A DNA stretch of 64,000 bases from Raphanus sativus (Eukaryota > Streptophyta > Magnoliopsida > Brassicales > Brassicaceae). Under the pieces are notes generated by a model. The model worked only from the letters and a program-made list of their open reading frames with translations, had not been told where the DNA came from and searched no databases. Location of the stretch: contig NC_079516.1 in NCBI RefSeq assembly GCF_000801105.2, forward strand, positions 17,700,998 through 17,764,997. The letters run 5' to 3'. Both the position numbers and the translations under genes were made by a program. Below, piece after piece: positions 21,307-31,889 of the stretch. Every line of letters begins with the position of its first letter. Within the stretch, counting starts at the first letter, position 1.

Positions 21307-23415
21307 ATGAAACCTTTCTTAGCCTCTCTACTAGAGAGCTCTCTCCACTCCCTCCAAAAGCTCTCCTCCACTCACTCCCACGCCATCAAACACGGTTACA
21401 TCTCAGACGTCTACGTATCCAACAGAGTCCTAGACTCCTACATAAAATCAGGCTTCCTGGGTCACGCCCACAACCTGTTCGACGAAATGCCTCACAGAGA
21501 CACAGTCTCTTGGAACACGATGATATCCGGATACACAAGCTCCGGGAAGCTAGACAACGCGTGGCGCTTGTTCACATGTATGAGAAGATACGGTTCCGAT
21601 GCTGATGGGTTTACTTTCAGTAGGCTGTTGAAAGGTGTTGCTTCTGCGAAAAGGTTTGAACTTGGGGAGCAAGTTCATGCTTTGGTTGTTAAGGGAGGTT
21701 ATGAGTGTAATAATGTCTACGTTGGGAGTGCGCTTGTTGACATGTACGCGAAATGCGAGAGAGTTGAGGATGCTTTGGATGCGTTTGAGGAGATTTGGGA
21801 GCCTAACTCTGTTTCTTGGAACGCTTTGATTGGTGGGTTTGTGCAGGTGAGGGATGTGGAGACTGCTTTTGGGTTGTTTGGTTGTATGGAGGTGAAGATG
21901 ATGGACGATGGGACTTTTGCTCCACTTCTTACTCTGCTTGATGATCCCATGTTGTGTAACTTGTTGAGGGAGGTACATGGTAAGGTTTTGAAGCTTGGAC
22001 TTGAGGAAGAGATTACTATCTGCAATGCTATGGTTAGCTCTTATGCAGATTGTGGTTCTGTATCTGATGCCAAGAGAGTTTTTGATGGCTTGGGTGGGTC
22101 GAAAGATTTGATTACATGGAACTCGATGCTTGCTGGTTTCTCTAAGCTAGAGCGAAAGGACTCAGCTTTTGAGCTGTTTGTTGAATTGCTTAGGACAAGA
22201 ATCGAAACCGATGTTTATACTTACACCAGCATCTTAAGCTCTTGTGATGAGCATCAATTCTTCGGACAGTCCTTGCATTGTTTGGTTATAAAGAAGGGAC
22301 TGGAACAAGTAACTTCAGTTTCGAACGCGTTGATCTTTATGTATATTCAGTTTCCTACATGCTTCATGAACGATGCTCTCTCGCTATTTGAAACCTTGGA
22401 AGCTAAGGATCTTGTCTCTTGGAACTCAGTGTTGACAGGGCTTTCTCAAAAAGGTCCAAGCGAGGATGCGGTTAAGTTCTTTAGCTACTTGGGATCTTCA
22501 AATATAGAAGTGGATGATTACGCCTTCTCTGCAGTTCTGAGATCATGCTCTGACCTTGCAACACTTCAGTTAGGTCAGCAGATTCACGCTCTGGCTACTA
22601 AATCAAGCTTTGAATCAAACGAGTTTGTAACTAGCTCTCTGATCTTGATGTACTCAAAATGTGGAGTTATTGAGAACGCGCAAAGATGCTTCCAGCAGAT
22701 TTGCTCAACACACAGTACAGTAGCTTGGAACGCAATGATCCTCGGATACGCTCAACACGGTTCAGGGCAAGTCTCACTTGATCTCTTCTCTCAAATGTGT
22801 AACCAAAACGTGAAACTAGACCATGTAACCTTCACTGCAGTTCTAACAGCTTGTAGCCACTCTGGTCTGGTACAAGAGGGACTCGAGTTGCTTCACTCGA
22901 TGGAACCGGTTTACAAAATCCAACCTAGAACAGAACACTACGCAGCTGCTGTTGATCTCTTAGGCAGAGCAGGGCTTGTGAACAAAGCCAAAGAGTTAAT
23001 CGAATCAATGCCATTGAGTCCTGATCCAATGGTGTTGAAGACTTTCCTTGGAGCTTGCAGGGCCTGTGGGGAGATTGAGATGGCTACTCAGGTGGCTAAC
23101 CATTTGCTGGAGATGGAGCCAGATGATCATTTCACGTATGTGTCGTTGTCTCATATGTATAGTGATGCCAAGAAGTGGGAAGAGAAAGCGAGTGTGAAGA
23201 AGGTGATGAAGGAGAGAGGTGTGAAGAAAGTTCCAGGTTGGAGCTGGATTGAGATTAGAAATGAAGTTTGTGCTTTTAATGCTGAAGATCGATCTCATCC
23301 TCTTTGTGAAAAGATTTATTTGATGGTTGAAGATTTGACTCAGGAAATGAAGTGGTTTGATTCTGATAATGAGTTTAATTATCAAGCTTCACCTCTAGAT
23401 GTTAATCACTCTTAG
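21307..23415 (+). CDS. Pentatricopeptide repeat protein, PLS class, E subgroup (At3g25970-like)
   Basis: Intronless 702-aa PPR protein, the usual structure of plant organelle RNA-editing or processing factors. P, L and S motifs run from about residue 40 to 560 (DVYVSNRVLDSYIKSGFLGHA, DTVSWNTMISGYTSSGKLD, NVYVGSALVDMYAKCERVED, TVAWNAMILGYAQHGSGQ, DHVTFTAVLTACSHSGLVQE). An E/E+ region follows (MVLKTFLGACRACGEIEMA, YVSLSHMYSDAKKWEE, KKVPGWSWIEI). There is no DYW deaminase domain; the protein ends with a short unrelated tail. ATG 21307 is the first in-frame start. Organelle targeting is an inference from the family; the N-terminus is Ser/Leu/His-rich. It is intact although close to a SINE. Confidence 0.93.
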   Translation: MKPFLASLLESSLHSLQKLSSTHSHAIKHGYISDVYVSNRVLDSYIKSGFLGHAHNLFDEMPHRDTVSWNTMISGYTSSGKLDNAWRLFTCMRRYGSDADGFTFSRLLKGVASAKRFELGEQVHALVVKGGYECNNVYVGSALVDMYAKCERVEDALDAFEEIWEPNSVSWNALIGGFVQVRDVETAFGLFGCMEVKMMDDGTFAPLLTLLDDPMLCNLLREVHGKVLKLGLEEEITICNAMVSSYADCGSVSDAKRVFDGLGGSKDLITWNSMLAGFSKLERKDSAFELFVELLRTRIETDVYTYTSILSSCDEHQFFGQSLHCLVIKKGLEQVTSVSNALIFMYIQFPTCFMNDALSLFETLEAKDLVSWNSVLTGLSQKGPSEDAVKFFSYLGSSNIEVDDYAFSAVLRSCSDLATLQLGQQIHALATKSSFESNEFVTSSLILMYSKCGVIENAQRCFQQICSTHSTVAWNAMILGYAQHGSGQVSLDLFSQMCNQNVKLDHVTFTAVLTACSHSGLVQEGLELLHSMEPVYKIQPRTEHYAAAVDLLGRAGLVNKAKELIESMPLSPDPMVLKTFLGACRACGEIEMATQVANHLLEMEPDDHFTYVSLSHMYSDAKKWEEKASVKKVMKERGVKKVPGWSWIEIRNEVCAFNAEDRSHPLCEKIYLMVEDLTQEMKWFDSDNEFNYQASPLDVNHS

Positions 23416-26400
23416 TTTCAGTTTTCTAAATCAAATTGTTGTTCAAAAAGAAAATGTCTTACTTCCAATATCTCAAAATAATCCATATTTTAGAAGAAAA
23501 AAAATATTGTTTCAATTTTTTTAACATTTTCAATGTATTTTATTTAAATAATTATGATAAATTGTAAACTTTAAAAAACTAATTGTGTTTATTAAATTTT
23601 GATTGGATAAAAATTGTTGGAAATAGTTAATTATAATCAGTGTTATATTTATAAACAAAAATTTCGATGTTTTAATTAATAAATGTGAAGTGATAGTATA
23701 AGAAATGACAATTATGATCGAACTATCTCGTGCTTTTATTGGGCCCATACTTTATTGCCTGCTTTGTGTGATCTTTCTGTTTGTGGGCCTTAAATTTACT
23801 TGGAGTAGAAAGGCACCAATATTGAAGCACGCCAAGAGCTAGCGTGTTCTAGTCTTCTAGTCTTCTAGATGAAGCTCCTTGATGAGGTAAGGTTGTTTCG
23901 TCTTCGTAGGACCTACTTCTTTTTTTTTCCTAACTTGTTTCTTTTGTCAAATTCATTTTTCCAATTAAATATTAACTTGCGTTGACAACAACCAATTAGA
24001 AATCATTTTACTATTTCAATTATTAACCACACCTACTAGTATTTTTGAGATTTTTTCTCCGAGTACTTGCACATCTTAAAAAAAACATACATTAATTTAA
24101 AGATTTAACATGTGATTTATACTTTTGCAAAAAAAAAACTAGTGATTTATATTGTGTGAGTTAAACCCAGGTACTATTTTATTTTTAACATTACATTTTA
24201 GATACTGCTAGTGGCAGAGCCCAGCTAAACATTTTAATGGGGTCATTTACATAGTAAGCATATATTATATGGTCAATAAATTATTTAAAAATATATTTAT
24301 GTTATTATTTTCAAAACATAAGTAAAATTATCAATACTATTAATTCTTCAACATGTCCAATTGATAGTAGTTGGGTCCACAAAAATGTTACTACATAATC
24401 AATATTATATTAGATTCATATATCAATATAAAACTAATTATATAAAAATAACGACTTTTTACTATACATATATACACGTAACATTCACTGTAATCCCAAA
24501 TTTTTAGGAGCCCATTTTTCCAAATACAGTTTTATTAGACAATTATATTAATAACAAAGCAAAAGGAATAAATGATGATCGTATTTGATATTAACAACTG
24601 ATAACAATATATACAGATATAATACATTTTTTGTAAGCAGTTTAGTTATTGTGTCTACTTTTTTTTTACTAAGGTTCTAATGGGTTGGTATTAATACGTT
24701 GTGTCCAACTAAATATTTTATAACTGTATCTAAATAATTATAACCACCTTCTAAATATTGATATATATTATGTTTAATTATTTATTTATTCAATTAATAA
24801 TAACTAACTTCTATTTATTTTTATAATTGTTCCTACTTTAATATTGTTACTAACCACGTCATATGTTTATTATTATTAAGTTTTGATGAACATTCAATTC
24901 TCTCAGAAATTATTCATGCGACAATTTCTCAAAAACAGTTATATTTTTCGTGATTTAACTCAGTTCCAAAGAAACCCAGGAAAAACAGTTATATTTTTCA
25001 ATAGGTATTTGCGTCTGAAAAAATTTCTGAAAAAATTCTCATCAACACTGTAAAAAACAGTTATAATTTTCAACGGATATTTATAATTTCTGAATTTTTA
25101 TATTTCTCAATGTTTTCTTACATTGAAAATAGTGTGGATTGGTGGATTTCGGATCGTGGCTACCTGTCGATCCGCAAAGTATTTAAAAAATTTAAATTAA
25201 AAAAGTTTTTTTTTTAAATACAGAAATTTAAAAATAATAATTTAAAATTTAAATCATGTATAAATTTTTTATTATAATATATTTTAATAATAATTAAAGC
25301 AAAGCAGGTGCGAGTACAAAATTATTTGTTTGTGGGTTGTGCGGGTCATATTTTTTAACCAAAGAAAAATTGAAAATCCACGGGTTGGCGGGTCAACGGG
25401 CGAGTTCGACCTGAAATCCAGCCTTAACCGTGGGTATACCGGATCAATTTTTAAATTGCTATTATTTAATAAAATATATTTTGATTAAAATTTATATACA
25501 AATATAATTACAAAAAAATACAAATATAATCAAAAAGAAAAAGCAAATATCAAAAATTAAATTTAAAACAGAAATATATATTCGGGCGGGTCAGAATATA
25601 TTTCTCAACGGGTTGACTAAACCCACAGACTTCAATTTTCAATTATCAACCCGCGGGTTTCAGTTTTAGACGAAACAAAATTGAAATCTGCGGGTTGGCG
25701 GGTTCAACCGACAATATACCAGATCAATTTTTAAATTGCTATTATTTAATAAAATATATTTTGATAAAGATTTATTATAAAGAAAATCATATATATAAAC
25801 ACAAAGAAAACACAAATATAAAAATTAAATTAAAACAAAAAATATACCCGTATTTTTAAGGTGGGTTAGAATCTAGTACTTTTATTAAAATCTAACATGG
25901 GTCATTTGACCTTCTCCCAGAGAGTTACTTTCGCTACTGGATTCGGCTGAAATTGCTCAAACTGTTTCCAGCCAGTTTAGCTAATTATTTTCCCAACCCT
26001 AATAATATTTTATTTTAATTAGATTTTTGACTATAAAAATTACGTGATTAATGTTATTACTGGCGTGTATCCGGCAAATACCAAACGCAATCCACTCAAA
26101 CGATTTTAAAATTAAAAAAAAACAATGATGAATTGGTGATTTGTTATATGTCAACTATTATAAAAAATCAACGCCGTAAAATGAAATAATTTGTCAAAAA
26201 AATGAAATAATTTATTACTCATTGTTATTTTATTTAGTGTGTATTTTTATTATAAATGAAAAAGACAGAATCTAGTTGGTGAAGGAGTCCTTTCCCTTAC
26301 CCAATCGTATAATTACTTTCTTAGACATGTTCCACTTCAGAAACTATACTATAAATTAGCACATTGACAAGAGATTTTAATTGTAACAAAAACTTGAAGA

Positions 26401-26419
26401 ACAACAACAAGAAGAGAAG
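23416..26419. other. AT-rich intergenic region with Helitron and repeat debris
   Basis: No gene is seen. Contents: direct repeats with short spacers at 24112-24151, 24931-24999 and 26178-26213; a tandem duplication of about 290 bp at 25.4-25.8 kb; and a Helitron-like 3' end at 25847-25876. Three genes expected by synteny (At3g25960, 25950, 25940) were not recognised even as fragments. Confidence 0.5.
25320..25876 (+). mobile_element. Helitron-like 3' end with internal tandem duplication
   Basis: The right end reads ACCCGTATTTTTAAGGTGGGT, a weak hairpin, then TAGAATCTAG|T, like other Helitron termini in this window. Inside, ATCAATTTTTAAATTGCTAT with its TTTAATAAAATATATTTTGA continuation occurs at about 25443 and 25724, and GGGTTGGCGGGT phrases repeat, giving a duplication of about 290 bp. 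The 5' TC end was not located, so the left limit is arbitrary. Confidence 0.45.
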
Positions 26420-27455
26420 ATGAAGAAAGTTATGGTGATTATCGACGAGAGCAACTCAAGTTATGATTTACTCATTTGGGTCCTCACAAATCTAAAAGAT
26501 GTCATTGACAGCTCCAAAGTTGTGATCTTCGCAAAACAGCCACAAAACTCCTTCACTCCTCCTACTGCACTTTCTACGTCGGTTGGCTTTGCTCAGATTT
26601 TCTGTCCATTTTCACCCAGTTAAGTCGCCTTATTGACCATGTTCTTTAGATTTTCATTAAAGGTTTATTTGTTTTTTGTTTATTTGTTTTTTCTTATGTG
26701 TTTGTATATTTTGCAGATGCAGAACTCATGAGATTGGCTCAACAAAGGAATACAAAAATTGCGTTGGGTATATTACAGAAAGCCAAGAAGTTATGTGAAA
26801 ATAATGGGGTAATGGTTTGACCAAATCATATTCAAGGTTTATGTCATTAAAAACATTTGTTGTGTTTTAAGAAAATTAAAAAATATATAACACCCATTTG
26901 TTGAAATGTTTATTCTCATCATAATCATGTTGAAAGCAGGTTAAAGCAGAGACATTTACTGATGTTGGAGACTTGAAAGATACAATCCACAAAATAATTC
27001 AAGAGCAAAAGATCAACTTAATAGCTATCAGCGATGAACAAAACCGAAATCTTAAAAAGTAAGAAATTCATAAATAGTTCGATGGTTTTTTTATTCGGTC
27101 AATAAACTTAATACTCCATCTGTTTTATAATGTAAAAGGTTTAAAATATATGTAGATATATATTTCAAATATAAAATATTTTGATATTTTTAAAATAACT
27201 TTTTAAAATAATGTATTAAATCTATATTTTAATACATTATTCATAATTTAATAATATAGGAAAATATTTTAAATTTATATTATTTATAATATTTCATTTA
27301 AAAAAAATTCTTACTTTTTATTTTGTTTTTAACGAGAAAATTATACAATATATGAAATAGGAGCAATGCACGAAAAACAAATATAATGGCCATTATCTTT
27401 ATATAAATGCAGGTGTTTACCTACTACAGAGTGTTCTCTTTTGGTCGTGAAGTGA
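26420..27455 (+). CDS. Universal-stress-protein-like (adenine nucleotide alpha-hydrolase fold) protein
   Basis: Four coding exons: 26420-26618, 26717-26808, 26940-27058 and 27413-27455, all with GT-AG introns and a continuous frame, giving about 150 aa. It opens with the USP beta-1 strand (MKKVMVIIDESNSSYDLLIW), continues through SVGFAQIFCPFSPNAELMRL and VKAETFTDVGDLKDTIHKII, and ends CSLLVVK in place of the usual last strand. The last exon was identified from the frame and from the conserved TECSLLVV. The classic ATP-binding GxxGxxG(9)GS loop is not obvious, so ATP binding is doubtful. Intron 3 (354 bp) is very AT-rich and begins near a MITE-like TACTCCATCTGTTTTATAAT. Syntenic with At3g25930. 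Confidence 0.82.
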
Positions 27456-27640
27456 AGCAAGGAGATTTGGCAAACATTCAGATGGTACAATTCAGTATAT
27501 GTAGTATTGTATGCGATTGTCATTATGTAAAATATATGATTACGTTAGTTTGGGGTTGTACTTGAACATTTGGTTGTATGTATATAAATAAATAATATAT
27601 AAATTAGAAAAATTATTGTTTACAAATTGTATGTATAGTT

Positions 27641-27804
27641 TTTTTGAACATTTTCTTGCATTAAAAATAAAATATGAAAAGTAGCAAAAGTGGCTTAAAG
27701 CCCACATTAATACAATCCTAATTAAAAACCCACAGGAACCTTACCCTTCTATTAGAACCCAATTATACTACAATCCTAATTGGTAGTACAATTACACAAC
27801 CAAT
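27641..27804 (-). mobile_element. 5'-truncated retroposon (LINE-type tail) with 16-bp target duplication
   Basis: AATTGTATGTATAGTT occurs at 27625-27640 and again at 27805-27820. Between them is a 164-bp insert that starts TTTTTGAACATTTTC on the plus strand, so on the minus strand it ends GAAAATGTTCAAAAA, a short poly(A) tail. The perfect 16-bp flanking duplication supports target-primed insertion. The body has no coding content. A sequence like its last 35 bp (CCTAATAGTACAATTACACA) also occurs at about 28021. Confidence 0.75.
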
Positions 27805-28450
27805 AATTGTATGTATAGTTGAAAAACTACTGTTTACAAATTGAGAAGCAGTATATAGAAAGAAGACAAATCTGTAAAGCCAAATATGTTTTTCATAAGA
27901 CCAAAGTTGCTAAACTGGGAACATGGAGAGAAGAGATTTTATAAGATGAAACCTTTTTCTTTTGTTCAGCTAATCATATGTTAAAAATGTTCTTATCAAG
28001 AGCCACACATTTACCACAAATCCTAATAGTACAATTACACAACCAATAATTGGAAACCGAGGGAAAAGACATTTGAGAGATGAGACATATTTTACGTAAT
28101 CAAAAGAAGGATGAAAATATTGAAATAGTTGGTCGGTAAACACACACAAAATGGGCCACATAGGCCCATTAATAGTTGAGTGCTATGCCGAAACTGAAAT
28201 CATACATGAAAGTATCATCCAGAGGCTCTCTCTCTTGGTGGGGATATTTAGTTAGATGTGTTTTGGCCTCAAGGCAAGAAGTGAGAACTAAGGAGCTAGA
28301 TTTGTAGTTAGTGCGTAGAGATGTTTTGTTTTGCTGATAAGCTCAAAGCAGTTTCTCTATCCACAGTGGAAGAAAGATCTTTCTTCATTTACTCGCCCTT
28401 GTTTAGTTTCTTGATGCAACAATCGCCTTCTTGTTGTGTTCTTTGAACAG

Positions 28451-28600
28451 GTATGCGTTCAGAGTTACCCAAATACGTGTGAATCTCAAAGATATAGAAA
28501 CAGCTGGATTTGAAGGTGTCACTTGAGACATTGAAGCAAAAGGGTTGATGAATACTTGGCTAAGAAGAGAGCTGCAGCACCAGAAGCAGCTTCTGCTTAA
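28451..28600 (+). pseudogene. RPL15: Plastid ribosomal protein L15 (RPL15) relic
   Basis: The fragment reads MRSELPKYV, a stop, VNLKDIETAGFEG, then frameshifted text that can still be followed at DNA level (SLETLKQKGL-like). It jumps straight to the extreme C-terminus DEYLAKKRAAAPEAASA and a natural stop at 28598-28600. About 80 codons of the family's L15 core are deleted and the N-terminal exons are missing; there is an intron-like acceptor (CTTTGAACAG) just before it. It sits between the USP-like gene and the DUF1644 gene, as At3g25920 does in Arabidopsis. Confidence 0.85.
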
Positions 28601-28848
28601 ACACCTTCAACTTCAAGCTCCTTAATGAAGTAAAAAGCTACAAAGATAGCTTTGTCTATGAAAGATTTTGTAAAAGGGTACTAAATTATTTTGTAGCATT
28701 TTGTTTCTCAATAGAAACATTTTTCAATCTGCAAAGAAATTTTACAGAATAGGTTTTAACGAGTTGGGGTTATTAATACAAAGTTTCCCCCAATATTTTG
28801 TTTCATAAAGTTAAAAAACCAAATTGTATACTTTGAGAGAGAGAGCCA

Positions 28849-29841
28849 TTACGCCTCTTCATCATCATCATCATCCTCAATGTAATATCTTCTTCTGACA
28901 CGGCGTCTTTGAGTTCCAGACTCTTGTCCATCAGAAGACTGATTATTGTTCTCCCCATCTCTAGCTGCTGATGTTCCTGTATCACCACCTTCATAGCTCT
29001 CTCCCCAAAGCCTTGAAGATCTTCTTCTCACACCTATATGTGACCTAGCTCTAGACGTACCTGACCAGCTGCTACTACTACTCCTTGCCCCACCACTTGA
29101 TTCTGGCCTAAACACGCGGATGAGGAAGAACACTGTAAGCCAACCACCATCATCAAACGACATGATCCCATCTTCATTGCTGCTGCTTCTCTCTTCTCCT
29201 CCTACTCCAAAAGAAGACTGTAGTGTGCTAAGCAAATCACCCAAGTCTCTCTGCCTTTCTAGCCTCCTCCAGCTTCTCTGCCTCTCCGGATCTGCTTCTG
29301 ATGGCCTCACTCCCGGATGCAGCAGCCTCGCGTGCTTTCTCAAATCAGAGTAGGTTCCGCTGAACTCACAAGTCTCGGAAGAACAGCTTCTATGTTTCGC
29401 GTTCATGAAACATCGAGCAGGCTCAACAACTACCCATTCTTTTATATCTCCACGGCATAACGGGCAAGTAAGCTTCGGTTTGCCTTCGGTTGCCACAATG
29501 CCTTCTTCATCCTCTCTCGGATTCACAACTGTCACCTCGGAAGCTGAAGCTGAAGCTACTGCTGCACCTTCTGTCTGTTTAGAAGCTTTGCGGTACTGAT
29601 CGAAACAGTTGGAATGCCGGTGGCTAGTGTCACACATGTAAGGCCTGCAGCCATTATCATAGGAAGAGCAAACGAGAAGGATTCCGTTGTGAGGATGTTC
29701 CATACAGACAGGACATCTTGCTTCTTCCCATTCCTTAACTTGCTTCTCACTAGGCTTCAGAGCACGGCTTGACTCACAATACATAGGCGATCCTCTAAGC
29801 CTTTCATGAGATACAGAGCGTTGTTTCCTCTCTTTAGGCAT
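28849..29841 (-). CDS. DUF1644 zinc-finger-like protein (At3g25910-like)
   Basis: Single-exon 330-aa protein. The N-terminal DUF1644 region contains Cys/His sets: CPVCMEHPHNGILLVCSSYDNGCRPYMC with SHRHSNCF (about residues 44-82), then LTCPLCRGDIKEW, and a C2H2-like CEFSGTYSDLRKHARLLHPG. The middle has SWRRLERQRDLGDLLSTLQ. The C-terminus is Ser/Arg-rich with a poly-acidic end (YYIEDDDDDEEA). The molecular role is not established; family members are reported as stress-responsive. MPKERKQRSVSHERLRGSPM is the conserved N-terminus, so the start is secure. A leader intron upstream (about 29850-30115) is possible. Confidence 0.9.
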   Translation of the reverse strand: MPKERKQRSVSHERLRGSPMYCESSRALKPSEKQVKEWEEARCPVCMEHPHNGILLVCSSYDNGCRPYMCDTSHRHSNCFDQYRKASKQTEGAAVASASASEVTVVNPREDEEGIVATEGKPKLTCPLCRGDIKEWVVVEPARCFMNAKHRSCSSETCEFSGTYSDLRKHARLLHPGVRPSEADPERQRSWRRLERQRDLGDLLSTLQSSFGVGGEERSSSNEDGIMSFDDGGWLTVFFLIRVFRPESSGGARSSSSSWSGTSRARSHIGVRRRSSRLWGESYEGGDTGTSAARDGENNNQSSDGQESGTQRRRVRRRYYIEDDDDDEEA

Positions 29842-31889
29842 GGTCTTAACTTAAAACCTGCAAGCTACATGATTACAACAAACAGTTACTTAGCACAAAG
29901 GTTTGTTCTTCCATAAAGATCCTAAACAAATAAATCGTTACAGGACTAGAAAGTTTGATACTTTTTGTGATAATCGATATACCCATATGTTCAATCGACG
30001 AAAGGAAGAAACCCTAGACGAATACATGAATCAAACCCTAATGTGCAGAAAACCCTAGAACTGGAAAAGAAGACAAGAGTGAGGATAATAGTTGAGAAGA
30101 AGGAGATGGGATTACCGGAGAGAGTGTTGGAGCTTTGAGGGAGATGAGATGGTGAATCGATGGATAAATTGGATGAAAACCCTAAATCGGGCTCCGCATA
30201 TAGAGAGCCAACGAGTCGAGTCCAGACGAGGAAGATGAGGCGGCTACTTTCTTTTCCTTTTTTTGGTCGAAATATAATATATACTGGAATTTGATCGGCG
30301 CTTCGGAATCGCGGATATTATTTTTCACTTTTATAAAATATATTATTTGTTTGTAATTATTGAATTTATTTATTTTAGTAAAACTTTTTTATAATAAATT
30401 CGACACACTATATGTTTCTCTGGTTTTGTTTTATTCTCTTTAATCAATATATTTATTTAGTTTGTTGTTAAACGAAATTATTTTGAATCCAAATGTACGG
30501 TAATTTTATATTCATTTTTAGTTCATATAATTTTTTTAATATATTTATTTCAACTGAACCAACTAATATTTTGTTGATAACTTAAAAAGCTAATATTTTG
30601 TTAAATTGGCTCTTGAAATATTTTTTATACATCGATATTTATTTTTCATAATTAGAGTTATATATTTTAGATACCCGAAAGGAATAACATGTACCTAAAT
30701 GAACATATAATGTTCATGTCTAACTGATTTTATAAATTAATTAAAAAAAACTATTTCTATGTGTTTGACTAAATTAAGTGAAATACAAAGAGTTTTTTAT
30801 CAAGTAAAATAATTATATGGAGTGAAAAATCAAGTGGCAATAAATATAGCACATTTTAATTATTTTTAAGTTATTATTTTATTCAAAAAACATATCTTTG
30901 AACTATGTTTCTGGATACGTAATTTTCCACTAATTGAAACTAAGATAAAAATATTTTATTAAAATAAACTAAACCAAACATTTAATCATATATAAAACTT
31001 AATTATTTAACATTTTGACTTTATAATTGACACAAAGTTAATATTGATTAACTAATAAATAAAAGTATACATTATTATTATTATGGTAATATAATTAATG
31101 ATGTAAATTATTATTAAGGTAATATAATAAATTGAATTATTAAACTAAGTGAAATATGGAAACACAATTAATATACACTACTATTCATGTATCCAAACAA
31201 ATTTCATTAAAACTACTATTCAAGTTTCCAAACACTCCAATTTTTTTTAATCTTCCTATTCAAGTTTCCAAACACTCTAATTTTGTACTTCAACTTTAAC
31301 AATATAGATAGATATATTTATTTATTTACTTTTTTGTCGGGAGATATTAATATATTTATAACAATAATTTAGCTAAATCCTAGTTTAAAAAACAATAGTT
31401 TAGCAAAACTAATAAATAAATATATTTTCACAGTAAGATTGGCATTTTGTTCATCGACAGCTTACATACATATAACGTACAAAGTTTTGTGTCCACATTA
31501 ATTTATTTAGATATACTTATTTTTAACAATGAATACCTCTTGTATTTTTCTTAAACAGGTCTTTGTTTTGTTTGGGATTTTTCTTTGGGAAATTTGGATG
31601 CATATACGTAGTAGGATTTAAACTAAGTCTCTAACCATAAGAGCAATTAGGCTATGATATTTATGCATTATTTGCTATATTACATTTTCTCACTTTCACC
31701 TCTCTTTTTTAATTTACTTTACAAGTTTTAAAAATTATAATTTGAATTTGTTATATACTTATTAAAAATATAGATTTTTTTTTGTATATGACATGTTTTA
31801 AATGTTGTAAAACTGACATATATTTGTAAACTGCTCTAATTTTTTTCATAATCCCTATTTCCAGATCATGCGTCATATGTTTCATACTA
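29842..31889. other. DUF1644 promoter, then Helitron-derived AT-rich DNA
   Basis: 29842-30260 is the leader/promoter of the minus-strand DUF1644 gene. From about 30.65 to 31.31 kb the sequence is the reverse complement of Helitron cluster B (1672-2160): shared phrases include TTAATTATATTACCATAA and ATGGTTAAATGTTTGATT on the minus strand. The 5' TC end on the minus strand is at 31308, where the plus strand reads AATATAGA|T. A clear hairpin/CTAG 3' end was not found. The rest shows no gene. Confidence 0.5.

Noticed and set aside
27105..27340. Stowaway MITE in USP intron 3
   Set aside because: Only one end (TACTCCATCTGTTTTATAAT) is recognisable; no inverted partner or TA duplication was found.
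28451..28600. Intact short RPL15 gene
   Set aside because: A stop, a frameshift and loss of the L15 core rule it out despite the perfect C-terminus.
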